64,000 nucleotides of DNA from Psychrobacter immobilis (GTDB lineage: Bacteria > Pseudomonadota > Gammaproteobacteria > Pseudomonadales > Moraxellaceae): NCBI RefSeq assembly GCF_904846185.1, contig NZ_CAJGZQ010000003.1, positions 145,954 through 209,953 on the forward strand, in the 5' to 3' direction. Of this stretch, positions 47,618-57,706 are shown one piece after another; position 1 is the first letter of the stretch; every line of letters starts with the position of its first letter. Under the pieces are notes generated by a model. That model worked only from the letters and a program-made list of their open reading frames with translations, was not told where the DNA came from and searched no databases. The translations under genes and the position numbers were made by a program.

Positions 47618-48820
47618 ATGGCAATACGCAGGATTAAAGCATTTTTTGAATTTGAGGCAGCGGGCGGTATCGTCCTAGCATTGGCTGCCATTGCTGCAAT
47701 GATTATTGCCAACTCTCCTCTCAATGTGTGGTACGAGGGCTTTATTCACGCACCCGTTGCCATTCAAATCGGTGAGTTCGCTATCGCTAAAGACGCTCAT
47801 CACTGGATCAATGACGGTTTGATGGCGATTTTCTTTTTCTTAGTGGGACTTGAGCTCAAACGTGAAGTGTTGATCGGTGAGCTGTCTAACGTTAAGCAAA
47901 TCATCCTGCCAGCTGGTGCGGCGCTCGGTGGCATGATTATGCCAGCAATTGTCTATCTGCTCTTTAACTATAACGAGCCTGAGTTTTGGAAAGGATGGGC
48001 GATTCCAGCCGCGACCGATATTGCTTTTGCCCTAGGTATTTTGAGCTTATTAGGCAACCGCGTCCCCAACTCTTTAAAAGTATTTTTAGTATCGATTGCT
48101 ATTTTTGATGATATTGGCGCCATTTTAATCATCGCTTTATTTTATACCAGTGATTTGTCATTAGAGTCATTGGCAGTGGCAGGTCTATGTCTACCCTTCT
48201 TATACCTTCTCAATCGTCGCAACGTCACCAGCATCACGCCTTATCTGCTGATCGGTGTGATCATGTGGATTGCGGTACTCAAGTCCGGCATCCATGCCAC
48301 CTTGGCTGGGGTGGTCTTAGCACTATTTATTCCTATGTTTGACCGTACTGATCCTGAGCACTCACCATTAGAAGAGCTAGAGCACGATTTACATAACACC
48401 GTTGCCTTCGGTATCTTGCCATTATTCGCATTTGCCAACTCAGGCATATCCCTCAAAGGTGCAGGCTTCGCTGAGCTGTTCCATTCAGTACCGCTTGGTA
48501 TTGCGGCCGGTCTATTCATCGGTAAGCAACTGGGCGTGATGATCATGTGCTGGTTAATCTTTAAGCTTGGCATCTCAACCATGCCAAGAGGCATGAATTA
48601 TAAGCAGATTTACGGTGCAGCCTTACTCTGTGGCGTTGGTTTTACCATGAGTCTGTTCATCGGCGGTCTGGCATTTGCTGGTGAAACAGCCTTATTTGAT
48701 GAGCGCTTAGGTATTATTATGGGCTCAATCGTCTCTGGTATCGCAGGTTACCTCATGCTCAAAGTCAGCTTGAAAGACAATGTAAGCGGCACCTCAGTCG
48801 ATCTGACTCGCCCTCATTAA
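47618..48820 (+). CDS. nhaA: Na+/H+ antiporter NhaA
   Basis: 400 residues, near the 388 of E. coli Nha[17 protein letters not shown] at the N-terminus, [17 protein letters not shown], and the ion-binding pair in IFDDIGAI (Asp164, Asp165) are diagnostic, as is [12 protein letters not shown]. It exports Na+ or Li+ in exchange for protons across the inner membrane, giving pH and salt tolerance. GAGGA lies 7 nt before the ATG. It is transcribed alone. Confidence 0.97.
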   Translation: MAIRRIKAFFEFEAAGGIVLALAAIAAMIIANSPLNVWYEGFIHAPVAIQIGEFAIAKDAHHWINDGLMAIFFFLVGLELKREVLIGELSNVKQIILPAGAALGGMIMPAIVYLLFNYNEPEFWKGWAIPAATDIAFALGILSLLGNRVPNSLKVFLVSIAIFDDIGAILIIALFYTSDLSLESLAVAGLCLPFLYLLNRRNVTSITPYLLIGVIMWIAVLKSGIHATLAGVVLALFIPMFDRTDPEHSPLEELEHDLHNTVAFGILPLFAFANSGISLKGAGFAELFHSVPLGIAAGLFIGKQLGVMIMCWLIFKLGISTMPRGMNYKQIYGAALLCGVGFTMSLFIGGLAFAGETALFDERLGIIMGSIVSGIAGYLMLKVSLKDNVSGTSVDLTRPH

Positions 48821-48969
48821 TAAGAAAATAAGCCATTTAAAGGCGATTTAGCTTATCAGTGGCTTATTATTTTATAGTTCACGTACTTTGGCAGCCGAGC
48901 ATGGTTCATTAAAAGTATTTTTCATTAGCCATATCAGCACTTGCATCAATAGCCATAGAAGAGATAATC

Positions 48970-49554
48970 ATGCGACAGTTTGTACTGCGGCCTTTGTTAA
49001 GCTTAGCGCTCCTTGGTAGCATTGTTTTACTATCAAGCTGTGCCACGCTCTCTAAGCAGGAGTGCCTCGTTGGTGACTGGCAGGCTATTGGCTACAACGA
49101 TGGCGTGGCAGGTTACCCATCAGATCGCCTTGCATCACATGCCAAAGCCTGTGCCAAGGCCAGTGTTGCCCCCAACTATCTGGCATGGGATCGCGGTCGC
49201 CAGCTGGGGCTTAAGCAATACTGCACAACCAGTAATGCTTACAATGTCGGTCGGCGCGGACGTCAGCTAAATAATGTCTGCCCCTTAACCTTGGCGAATA
49301 CATTACAAACTGCCAATCAAAAAGGCTTAGACTATTACGCCTTAGACAGTCAGTTAGACAAAGGCAAGCGCCTAATAGAAACCTACCAAGAAGAATTTGA
49401 TAAGCTAGAAAGTGGGGCGATGTTAAACTTTGCTAATGAAAAAGAAGCACGCGCGCGCCTACTGTCATTAGCCGACGAGCTGCGTAAAGCCAAGCGCCGT
49501 ATGAACACCACGCAAAAACAATTAGAAGCGCTAAACCAGTCAAATAGCTATTAA
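48970..49554 (+). CDS. DUF2799 lipoprotein
   Basis: 194 residues with a lipobox LLSSC (Cys24) after a hydrophobic signal. The CLVGDWQAIGYNDGVAGYP segment and YNVGRRGRQLNNVC are the DUF2799 signatures; conserved cysteines may form disulfides in the periplasm. The last 60 residues are a predicted coiled coil (LDKGKRLIETYQEEFDKL onward). Function is unknown. AGAG lies before the ATG. The oxygenase-like gene follows almost directly, so they may form an operon. Confidence 0.85.
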   Translation: MRQFVLRPLLSLALLGSIVLLSSCATLSKQECLVGDWQAIGYNDGVAGYPSDRLASHAKACAKASVAPNYLAWDRGRQLGLKQYCTTSNAYNVGRRGRQLNNVCPLTLANTLQTANQKGLDYYALDSQLDKGKRLIETYQEEFDKLESGAMLNFANEKEARARLLSLADELRKAKRRMNTTQKQLEALNQSNSY

Positions 49555-49616
49555 TAATATTGACCTTGTTAAATGATCTAATAGGAAAATATTTGGTAAG
49601 AAGGCATTTAATAAAT

Positions 49617-50987
49617 ATGGATTCAATCAACATAACTGATAAACAGACGGCTGATACTTTGAATCACCAACAACCCTTAATAAAACCTTATCAGCGTCAC
49701 GGACGGACGACCGCGATTGATGACCATAGCGACTTGCAAGTATTAAAGCGCATCAAGCGTTATTTATTGCCAAAAGACTTCGTTATCTCGCAAGATTTAT
49801 TAAATGAAATAGTCGCGGGCTACGATATTGGCGATTCACTGGCAGATACGTTGGCCGCTGACGGCATTCGTTTTGCAAAGCCCTTACAGCAATTTATTAT
49901 CAGCGACAGTAGCAATAGCAATAAATTCGATGCTAATCGCACAAATAACCTTGCATTTAACGCCTTGGCTGAACAATTTAGCCACCATCCCACTTGGTTC
50001 GATCCCAAAGTTGCCCAAATCGGTGCGGTTGCCTATCGACGCTATCCGCTGATGCTGATTTGGCTACTACGTAATGTCGCCCTGATGGCAGGTTACAGCA
50101 TCCCCGCCCTCTCCCTGCCGCTCATTCAGACAGGCGCATTGATGCACGATGCCCTGCCGCGCCTGATGCGTACTTACGCTTATATCCTTGCCGTCTCTGA
50201 ACATCCCCCATTACATAAGCCAAATACAAATGCGCATAATCAACGTCAGTCTATCGAGCAAGTATTAGCGATTGGCTCAGAAGGTTGGCGGCAATCAATC
50301 AAAGTGCGGCAAATTCATACCCTAGTACGGCAAAACTTGCTCAAAGGTAAAGGCAATGCTGCTAAAGGCGTCATACCAAATGCCGACCAACATCACAACC
50401 CAGATGGCAGCTGGAATACTGATTATTGGGGTCTTCCTATCAATCAAACCGATATGATTGCTACTCATTTGCAGTTTTCATTGTTGATTATGCGTGGGTT
50501 ACGGCTGCTTGGCGCACGCATCAGCACTGAAGAAGCGGCAGGTATTCTGCATCTATGGAATCTTGCCAGTCATTGGATGGGGGTTGACTTAGATCGCCTG
50601 CCAAAAGATGAAACCGCCTGCTGGGAATGGCTTTATACCTATTTATCAATTCAGCAACTTGATTTTAAAATGGGGCAACCATTAGCCAAAGCCTTGCATG
50701 ATTTGCCGCGTCAGCTGATGGGCGAAGACAATCGACGGGGGCGTTTCGTTGAGATGGTCAATGCTAGCGTGACCCGTACTTTGGTCGGCGATGATATCGG
50801 CGATGGGCTGGATTTACCAAAATCAAAAATCCGCTTTGGTGTCTTATCATCGGTGCCGATTCTCTTTGCCCTTGATACGGCACGCCAACACAATCAAACA
50901 ATAGCCGAAAAATTAGAAGCCTTCCGCGCCAAACGCCAAGATAATATGAACTGGTGGCTGAAGAAAAACGACGATTATTATAAGTAA
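49617..50987 (+). CDS. MpaB/DUF2236 oxygenase-like protein
   Basis: 456 residues from the ATG at 49617; the frame is open from 49560 but start choice is uncertain. After about 90 residues of leader, the DUF2236 core is recognisable: GAVAYRRYPLMLIWLLRNVALM, LIQTGALMHDALPRLMRT, VRQIHTLVRQNLL with the conserved His, and WGLPINQTDMIATHLQFSLLIM, ending LHLWNLASHWMGVD. Related proteins include the fungal MpaB oxygenase and the heme-b rubber oxygenase Lcp. No signal peptide. The natural substrate is unknown. It closely follows the DUF2799 gene. Confidence 0.78.
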   Translation: MDSINITDKQTADTLNHQQPLIKPYQRHGRTTAIDDHSDLQVLKRIKRYLLPKDFVISQDLLNEIVAGYDIGDSLADTLAADGIRFAKPLQQFIISDSSNSNKFDANRTNNLAFNALAEQFSHHPTWFDPKVAQIGAVAYRRYPLMLIWLLRNVALMAGYSIPALSLPLIQTGALMHDALPRLMRTYAYILAVSEHPPLHKPNTNAHNQRQSIEQVLAIGSEGWRQSIKVRQIHTLVRQNLLKGKGNAAKGVIPNADQHHNPDGSWNTDYWGLPINQTDMIATHLQFSLLIMRGLRLLGARISTEEAAGILHLWNLASHWMGVDLDRLPKDETACWEWLYTYLSIQQLDFKMGQPLAKALHDLPRQLMGEDNRRGRFVEMVNASVTRTLVGDDIGDGLDLPKSKIRFGVLSSVPILFALDTARQHNQTIAEKLEAFRAKRQDNMNWWLKKNDDYYK

Positions 50988-51054
50988 GCAATTATAAATA
51001 AAGCATAGTAGATAAAAGAAACGAATAATGATTAGACGTCAGTCGCCTTACGGA

Positions 51055-51789
51055 TTAATTGCGCGTATTTTGGATGCGATAATACCACTCAAGCTGCCGA
51101 TCAAAGCCTGTTTCTAACAAGCTGGCAATGACTCGTCCTGTCAGACCCCAAACCGTTTCACCATCCACTTGCCAGCTAGGCGTGAGAATGGTCGCGATCT
51201 TATCTTGCATTGCATATTCTACCGCATACTCGACAGTAGGCTGAGTCAGCAAGGTTTCAAAATCTGCCCAAAAAATGCGCGAGATTTCGCCAAGCTCAGG
51301 GACTAATAATAAATCAGGCGCAATCAGCGCAACAATAGGACGCACACTCATACCACTTTTAGAGGTTTGAATGGGCAATTGACCAATTAGCTGGACTTTA
51401 TTAGGTGATAGTGCGGTCTCTTCACAGGCTTCACGCAAAGCAGTGACGACATTATTACCGTCGCCTGCGTCATGTTTACCACCAACGCAAGAGACCTCGC
51501 CAGCATGGCTGTTCATGTGCGCAGCGCGGCGTGTCAGTAGCAGTTTTGGATGGCGTTCATGGGTAATGGCAACCAATACCGAGGCATCGGCAATGGGTGT
51601 TTGATACAAGCTATCTAGAATGCGAGTGCTACGAGAAGTGCTAGCATCATACAGCGCAGGACTGGTAACGGCATTTAAGGTCTCATGCTGCACCCGTTCC
51701 GCCAGCGTTCTAATAGTGGGATAACGAATAAAGTCCGGCACAGCGACTGAAAACTCATCAAAACGTAGCGACTGCGGGGGAAGTAACAT
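51055..51789 (-). CDS. CoA pyrophosphatase-like Nudix hydrolase (NudL/YeaB type)
   Basis: 244 residues. The Nudix box region at about 100-124 starts GGKHDAG and contains ALREACEETAL with the catalytic Arg and Glu residues, with the same spacing as E. coli NudL. Upstream LLTRRAAHMNSHAGEVS matches the NuCoA motif, except that the usual SFPGG is SCVGG. It probably cleaves CoA or related diphosphates to phosphopantetheine and 3',5'-ADP. A separate gene, convergent with the oxygenase. Confidence 0.85.
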   Translation of the reverse strand: MLLPPQSLRFDEFSVAVPDFIRYPTIRTLAERVQHETLNAVTSPALYDASTSRSTRILDSLYQTPIADASVLVAITHERHPKLLLTRRAAHMNSHAGEVSCVGGKHDAGDGNNVVTALREACEETALSPNKVQLIGQLPIQTSKSGMSVRPIVALIAPDLLLVPELGEISRIFWADFETLLTQPTVEYAVEYAMQDKIATILTPSWQVDGETVWGLTGRVIASLLETGFDRQLEWYYRIQNTRN

Positions 51790-52383
51790 GATTATTGCCC
51801 TATATTTTTATTAGAATTAAGCATCGGATGGTGGAGCTTATCTCTCGCAATGTGTACAACGCTTGCGCCAGTATTATTGCTACGCGTATCGCATCTACTA
51901 CATGCTGGCCTCCATTCATTCATCGTTATGCTTGGCGACGTAAAGTGGCATTTTTTAATATCCCCTACTCTGATAGATGCGCGCGCTTTGCTGGTTACCC
52001 TTACTTAGAGCAACACCAGTCGCGGCAGCCATTACTCTCGTTATAGGTAAAGCTATCATTCAATAGTTAGCGTGAGTCTAGCCTAGCGCAATCTTATCGT
52101 GACTGCATATACTTTATGTGACTGTCCTGCTCTGCCTGCTGATGCATTCATTAATAGCAATCGTAGCCGTAAGCAGTTGCGCAAACCTGTGTGCTTGTTA
52201 TTATCACTGCCAGTGTGATGAGAATTTGTGTTATCTTAGGATTAACAGCTATGATCACATAACATCTGATAAGCTAAAGTCATACTATTTTATAAAATAA
52301 GAATCATAATTCTTCAAAGAACGACAATCCTTTTTCTCATTTCTATTTATCATATATATTTATCATTAAATAAGGCAGTTGAT
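51790..52383. other. 594-bp intergenic region between two Nudix genes
   Basis: No convincing gene. Open frames at 51795-52046 and 52118-52300 have no ribosome site or family features and are rich in rare residues. It must contain two divergent promoters. I cannot exclude a small RNA. Confidence 0.35.
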
Positions 52384-52947
52384 ATGCGCTATTGTTTACA
52401 ATGCGGTCATGAAGCGGAACGCAAAATACCAGCCACAGATAATATCCCACGCTTGGTATGCCCCAATTGCCACTATATTCACTATGAAAATCCAAAAGTG
52501 ATTTGTGGCTCACTCGTTGTGCATAAGCATCGGGTACTGCTATGTCGCCGCGCGATCGAGCCACAGTATGGCTTATGGACACTGCCAGCTGGTTTTATGG
52601 AAAATGGCGAAACCATGGCAGAAGGGGCCGCTCGTGAAAGCTTTGAAGAAGCAGAAGCGGTCGTCATCAATCCGCATTTATATTGCTTATATGATATTCC
52701 TGATATCGGGCAAATCTATAGCATCTATATCACTGAGCTAAAGGACGGTGCTTATGGCATCGGCTCTGAAAGTCTCGATTGTGCGTTATTTACCGAAGAA
52801 GACATTCCATGGGACAAACTTGCCTTTGAAGCGGTACGTCGTACCCTAAAAAGTTACTTTGCTGACCGCAAGCAATACGATAACCATGAAAATTTCCCTA
52901 TTCATCAAGATATCATCGGTAAAGACCAAGCGATCAAGCGCTACTAG
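52384..52947 (+). CDS. Nudix hydrolase with N-terminal zinc ribbon
   Basis: 187 residues. A zinc ribbon is formed by Cys4, Cys7, Cys26 and Cys29. The Nudix box (about 69-91) is complete: Gly, then x5, Glu, x7, RESFEE. This matches stand-alone zinc-ribbon Nudix proteins, whose substrates (NADH-, ADP-ribose- or FAD-like diphosphates) are mostly unproven. AAGG lies 8 nt before the ATG. It is monocistronic, with a tandem repeat just after the stop codon. Confidence 0.88.
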   Translation: MRYCLQCGHEAERKIPATDNIPRLVCPNCHYIHYENPKVICGSLVVHKHRVLLCRRAIEPQYGLWTLPAGFMENGETMAEGAARESFEEAEAVVINPHLYCLYDIPDIGQIYSIYITELKDGAYGIGSESLDCALFTEEDIPWDKLAFEAVRRTLKSYFADRKQYDNHENFPIHQDIIGKDQAIKRY

Positions 52948-52970
52948 CCCTAAGCATATAAAGAATAGAG

Positions 52971-53040
52971 TTATAAAAAATAACCTTATAAAAAATAACC
53001 TTATAAAAAATAACCTTATAAAAAATAACCTTATAAAAAA
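52971..53040. repeat. 15-bp tandem repeat, about 4.7 copies
   Basis: The unit ttataaaaaataacc is repeated four times perfectly plus a 10-bp partial copy, 24 bp after the Nudix stop codon. It is pure AT-rich satellite-type DNA and likely variable in copy number among strains. Confidence 0.95.
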
Positions 53041-53066
53041 TCGACTGCTTTACAAAAGTGGTTGGT

Positions 53067-53125
53067 AAAAACCATTGATAAGTCTTATGCTAAGTTTTGA
53101 ATATAGCCACTTATCAATGGTTTTT
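53067..53125 (+). terminator. Large hairpin with 17-bp perfect stem
   Basis: AAAAACCATTGATAAGT (53067-53083) pairs perfectly with ACTTATCAATGGTTTTT (53109-53125) around a 25-nt loop. A T run follows, so it can end the Nudix transcript; the symmetrical A/T ends would let it work both ways. Confidence 0.75.
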
Positions 53126-53168
53126 TATCGTCTGAAGTTAATCGTTTAAGCCGACTTGCGAGAATATT

Positions 53169-54497
53169 ATGCTGACTTTATTGCAACGCTCTTTACCTCT
53201 ATTACCGCTGACCATCGCCATGACTCTAACCAGTATAAGTATCACCAGCCATGCGGAAGATGCACGGTTAACCGCCAAACAATCTAACCCACAAACGCTT
53301 GGCTGGATGCAAGGTTTTCCGCCGCCTGCCGATAAACTGATTACTCAACCTTCCTCTAATTTTTTTAGTTTTCCCAAGCTGCGTTGGACGGTCTGTCATA
53401 TCCGTGAATTGATGCCCACTACTGACGTCAGTCGCGGTATCGGCGCGCCTTCCAAGCTCAGCTATGCGTTAGATAAAAATATCGATGCCATCACCTTTAT
53501 GCCTACTAACAGTAAGCGCCCGATGACGTGGAAGCAATCACTGGATGCCAATTATACTGACGGCATTATGGTCATGCATCATGGCAAGGTGGTATACGAG
53601 CGCCAAAACGGCTGCCTCAATGAGCTGGGCAATCATGCGGCGATGTCGATGACCAAATCAATGACTGGGCTGTTAGCAGAGATCCTCGTGACCGAAGGTA
53701 AGCTTGATGATAAAGCCTTGGTGGCGTCTATCATTCCAGAGCTCAAGGACAGTGGTTTTGGTGATGCAACCGTACGCCAAGTCATGGACATGACCACAGC
53801 GCTCGATTATAGCGAAGACTATGCTGATCCTAATGCCGATATCTGGAAGTATTCAGAAGCGGCAAGCCCATTACCAAAACCGAAAGATTATAAAGGACCC
53901 AATGGTTACTTTGAGTACCTGCAAACAGTTAAGAAGAACGGCGAACATGGGGAAGCGTTCAACTATCGAACCATCAATAGCGACGCGCTAGGTTGGATTA
54001 TTTCACGTACGACTGGTAAAGCGGTGAATGAATTACTCTCGGAACGCATCTGGCAAAAAATCGGTGCTGAACAAAGCGCCTATATGACGGTCGATGCTAA
54101 AGGTACGCCGTTTGCCGGCGGCGGTCTTAGTGCAGGTTTGCATGATATGGCACGCATTGGTAGCTTGATGCTCAATAAAGGCGAGATTAATGGTGAGCGC
54201 TTATTCCCAGCTGCGGTCGTTGATAATATCGAAGCGGGTGGCGATAAAGAGGCTTTTGCGAAAGCCGATTATAAGCAGCTGACTAACGGCAGCTACACAA
54301 GCATGTGGTGGTTATTTAATAACCCCACGCCCATCTATGCAGCACGCGGCGTCCACGGTCAAACTGTCTATGTGGATCCAGCAGCTGATATGGTCATCGT
54401 TCGTTTTGCGTCATATCCGGATGCTAGTAACGGTAAAATCGACCCTACCTCGCTACCAGCTTATAAAGCGGTGGCAAATTACTTAATCAAAAAGTAA
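53169..54497 (+). CDS. Secreted serine hydrolase, beta-lactamase class C fold
   Basis: 442 residues with a signal peptide (about 1-29, ending SHA). The catalytic SxxK motif is SMTK (Ser160, Lys163); VYERQNGCLNE and FNYRTINSDALGWII follow, with a Tyr in the second-motif position, and the C-terminal RGVHGQTVYVDP replaces the KTG triad. This pattern is that of 6-aminohexanoate-dimer-hydrolase-like and esterase members rather than true beta-lactamases. It probably acts on esters or amides in the periplasm. Substrate unknown. Confidence 0.87.
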   Translation: MLTLLQRSLPLLPLTIAMTLTSISITSHAEDARLTAKQSNPQTLGWMQGFPPPADKLITQPSSNFFSFPKLRWTVCHIRELMPTTDVSRGIGAPSKLSYALDKNIDAITFMPTNSKRPMTWKQSLDANYTDGIMVMHHGKVVYERQNGCLNELGNHAAMSMTKSMTGLLAEILVTEGKLDDKALVASIIPELKDSGFGDATVRQVMDMTTALDYSEDYADPNADIWKYSEAASPLPKPKDYKGPNGYFEYLQTVKKNGEHGEAFNYRTINSDALGWIISRTTGKAVNELLSERIWQKIGAEQSAYMTVDAKGTPFAGGGLSAGLHDMARIGSLMLNKGEINGERLFPAAVVDNIEAGGDKEAFAKADYKQLTNGSYTSMWWLFNNPTPIYAARGVHGQTVYVDPAADMVIVRFASYPDASNGKIDPTSLPAYKAVANYLIKK

Positions 54498-54551
54498 GCC
54501 TTTAAAAAACCAGTCTCTAAGAAATAGCGCTTTAAAAGACTCACCCAAAAT

Positions 54552-54597
54552 AAAAACCGCCGCTTTCAATATAAATACTGAAAGCGGCGGTTTTTTT
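54552..54597. terminator. Bidirectional terminator between hydrolase and PreP-like gene
   Basis: CCGCCGCTTTCA (54557-54568) pairs perfectly with TGAAAGCGGCGG (54579-54590), flanked by A and T tracts. Serves both converging genes. Confidence 0.93.
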
Positions 54598-54628
54598 ATA
54601 ACAATTAAATCAGTAGACTTGAAGAAGA

Positions 54629-57600
54629 TTAACTTTTAATTTTACAAACGTTAAAGCCCAATTCTTTTACCGCTACTTCTTTATCATAAGGCGCGAGTAC
54701 TGCCCGTACGTGCTTTTGTCCTTGTAGATATTGCTTAGCAACACGCTGCAAGTCTGCCACGGTCACGGCTAAGATTGCCGCGCGCATTTTACGCTGCCAC
54801 TCTACACCGCGATGATGCAAATCTGCAAAGCAGGCTTTAACCGCCTCTCCTGCTGGAGAGCCTGGCTTATCCATTCCTGAGATAATACCTAAGATGGCCT
54901 CTTCTAACTGCTCGTCCGTTTGCGGCTCATTAAATAGCCACTCGATACTGGCATCGAAGTGCGCAAAGGTCTCAGCGCACTGCGGATCACGGTAGCTAAA
55001 GAACTTAAAGGCACAGGCATTAGCATCGTAGCCCGCACCGCCGCCATAAGCACCGCCGCGCTCACGAATAGCGCTATGCAGATAACCATTGCGTAGATAA
55101 GGCGCGAGTACCATTAAGGCTGCCGTATCTGGATGATCAGCCGCTGGCACGGTATAAGCACTGGCATTATGATAAACGTTGGTTGGCACTAGCCACGCCA
55201 AGTCTTCAACATCGAGCACCACATCACTTTCTAGCGCTTCGACCGCGTCTTTATCACCATTTAACGCCGCATCAAGTTGCAATTCGGCAAACTCGCTTGG
55301 AATATTGGCGTCGATACTCGCATCGGTATTTTTTAACTGCGCTGCAATCTTTGGCGCTTGACTGTCTTTCCAGCTATCAACGATTAAATTGCTTAAGCGT
55401 TCAGTTTGCTCCGCTTCGCAGATGATGACGGCATGCTTAGGTAAACTGATTAGACGTTGATGTAAGTCCATCAAACTGGTTGCTAGTTTATCCCACTGTG
55501 CATCATCGCTACTGGCATGAGTTAAGAAGTCTTTTAGCGCGTTCAATGCTGGCAGACCACTGCGTACATATTCTAATTGCGCTTGGCGACTCATGCCGCG
55601 ACTGGCGGTTTGCATCGCATAAGAATGCCCTGAACCAGCAAGGTTTGACTGCCAGCCTGCTTGACGCTGCTGCAAGATTTCTTTGATACGGTCATGCTCA
55701 CTAAAGATACTGTGTTCCATGGCTTCTTTGAGCAAATCAATCGCTTCAGGTTTACGATTCAGCGCGCGCGTTGCCACCACAAAGTAGCTGCTAATCGCTT
55801 GGCTGTCATCGACATTGGTACGTTGGCTAATTCTAGCAGTCACCCCTGATGAATGCGCCGCTTGTTTAGCCTGCATTTCATGGGCACTTAGAGAATCTGT
55901 ACCTAGCTCTGATAACAAGCTTAAATAGATAGGCAATAACGGATGATTAATGACTTCATTAACGGGTAGCTCGCTTGTATCCTCATTACCAATCGCATCA
56001 GTCAACGGTACAATTATTTGATAATAATATAAGCCATTGGTGCCCGCTTCATATTCAAATAAGGTGCTTTCTTTACCACTTAAATTAATCTGCTTTTGCG
56101 TGCCTTGTTTAAAGCTGATATCGGTCGGTACGTCTTCTAAACCCACTTTTGGTAATAAGCTTAAATCATCAGGCGCTGCTTGGCGCGCTGCCAAATCAAG
56201 CGCTTGTTGTTTTAAGATAGCTTTATCATCAGCGGTCAAATCCATCTCGATGGTATCAAGACGGGTCTGCTCAGCTGCCGCCAAACGGGCAGTTTTTTCG
56301 CTGTCAGGCGTCATTGTGACGCGGACACGATGCTGATTATCAAGCAAATGCTGCTTGATTAAATTCGGTAACCATTGCGCATCTTTTACTTGCTCACGTA
56401 GCCATTTTAGGTGCTCATCAACTTCCCAGACATCGATAGGATTACCGTCATGAATAGCAGTACTAAAGCCTTCTAGCATGAGATTTAGACCATAGGGCAT
56501 GCTATCGCCGCCGATATGGCGCTGATCAATCTCGATTTGATGCAAGATGGTTTCGATCGTTTCATCATCAATCGGCTTGCTCGCCACTTGTGTAAGCAAA
56601 TCAATAATGCCTTGCTCTACCGCTTCGGCATGTTCAGGGTTTGAACCGCGCAGACCGGTATAAAAGACCATTTCATAATGACTGTCATCCAGCCCTAGTA
56701 GTGGACTTGGCGCTTTACCGAGTGGATGGCTATCTAGATACGCACGCAGCGGCGAACCAGCATGCTCAACCAACACGCCTTCTAATAAACGCAATGCCAA
56801 ACGCTGCTTGGGATCAGTAATCGATGGTAATAACCACGCAATCACGTGATGGGTTTGGTCAGGACCTGCTTCGTCAGCCGTATAAGTATCAATTGCGCTA
56901 ATCGGTGCAGACAAACGCTGCTCTGGACGTGAGACGTGTTTTTTACCTGCTTCAAACTGAATCAAGGCATCTTCATGGATTTTGGCTTGGGTTTCAGCGA
57001 CTGGAATATTACCAAAGCTCATAATCACACTGTTTGACGGATGATAATGGCTCTGATGAAATTCAACCAGCTCAGTATGGGTCAAGTCAGGAATATCGGC
57101 AGGATCGCCGCCCGAATTATAGTGATACGTCGTCGTTGGGAATAAATGATGGGCGACCGTATGATACAACTGGTCAATCTCACCACTCATTGCGCCTTTC
57201 ATTTCATTAAAAACGATACCCTTAAATTGCGGCTTGTCATTTTCGTCTAACTCAACACGGATGCCTTCTTGGGCAAAATCCAGCGGATGAATATTCGGAA
57301 AAAACGAGGCATCCAGATAAACGGCTAGCAAATTAAAGTAGTCATTTTTATTTTGCGTCGCATACGGATACGCCGTCCAATCGGCAGCGGTCATCGCATT
57401 CATAAACGTGTTTAATGAGCGTTTAATCATGGAGAAAAACGGGTCACGAACGGGGAACTTCTCAGAGCCACATAAAGCCACGTGCTCTAAAATATGCGCT
57501 TCGCCTTTTGAATCCATTGGCTGAGTTCGAAAGCCCACCAAAAAGGCATTTTCGTCACTCGGATGTGCCAAATGGTAATGCATCGCGCCTGTTTTGACGT

Positions 57601-57706
57601 GTTGGCTTATCAATACGTCCATCGATAATGCATCGATATGGCGGTGCTCAATCAGCTCAAAGGCAGGATGCAAAGTTAGATCAGTAGTAGATAATGTGTC
57701 GGTCAT
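54629..57706 (-). CDS. M16C zinc metalloprotease (PreP/presequence-protease-like)
   Basis: 1025 residues, the usual length of PreP. The inverted zinc motif HILEH (His71, Glu74, His75) is followed by the second zinc ligand region FNEMKGAMSGEID, and the four-domain M16C layout is complete, including the C-terminal RERGGAYGGGAGYDANACAF split around 830-850. No signal peptide, so it is cytoplasmic. It degrades short unfolded peptides. AAGGAA precedes the ATG. Conserved and monocistronic. Confidence 0.93.
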   Translation of the reverse strand: MTDTLSTTDLTLHPAFELIEHRHIDALSMDVLISQHVKTGAMHYHLAHPSDENAFLVGFRTQPMDSKGEAHILEHVALCGSEKFPVRDPFFSMIKRSLNTFMNAMTAADWTAYPYATQNKNDYFNLLAVYLDASFFPNIHPLDFAQEGIRVELDENDKPQFKGIVFNEMKGAMSGEIDQLYHTVAHHLFPTTTYHYNSGGDPADIPDLTHTELVEFHQSHYHPSNSVIMSFGNIPVAETQAKIHEDALIQFEAGKKHVSRPEQRLSAPISAIDTYTADEAGPDQTHHVIAWLLPSITDPKQRLALRLLEGVLVEHAGSPLRAYLDSHPLGKAPSPLLGLDDSHYEMVFYTGLRGSNPEHAEAVEQGIIDLLTQVASKPIDDETIETILHQIEIDQRHIGGDSMPYGLNLMLEGFSTAIHDGNPIDVWEVDEHLKWLREQVKDAQWLPNLIKQHLLDNQHRVRVTMTPDSEKTARLAAAEQTRLDTIEMDLTADDKAILKQQALDLAARQAAPDDLSLLPKVGLEDVPTDISFKQGTQKQINLSGKESTLFEYEAGTNGLYYYQIIVPLTDAIGNEDTSELPVNEVINHPLLPIYLSLLSELGTDSLSAHEMQAKQAAHSSGVTARISQRTNVDDSQAISSYFVVATRALNRKPEAIDLLKEAMEHSIFSEHDRIKEILQQRQAGWQSNLAGSGHSYAMQTASRGMSRQAQLEYVRSGLPALNALKDFLTHASSDDAQWDKLATSLMDLHQRLISLPKHAVIICEAEQTERLSNLIVDSWKDSQAPKIAAQLKNTDASIDANIPSEFAELQLDAALNGDKDAVEALESDVVLDVEDLAWLVPTNVYHNASAYTVPAADHPDTAALMVLAPYLRNGYLHSAIRERGGAYGGGAGYDANACAFKFFSYRDPQCAETFAHFDASIEWLFNEPQTDEQLEEAILGIISGMDKPGSPAGEAVKACFADLHHRGVEWQRKMRAAILAVTVADLQRVAKQYLQGQKHVRAVLAPYDKEVAVKELGFNVCKIKS

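Noticed and set aside
51795..52300. Two short open frames between the Nudix genes
   Set aside because: No ribosome sites, no recognisable motifs, and composition unlike neighbouring genes.
52971..53040. Possible CRISPR array
   Set aside because: Units are only 15 bp and directly adjacent with no spacers; simple tandem repeat.
52859..53068. Frame encoding repeated KNNLI units
   Set aside because: It arises from the 15-bp satellite and the Nudix gene's other frame.
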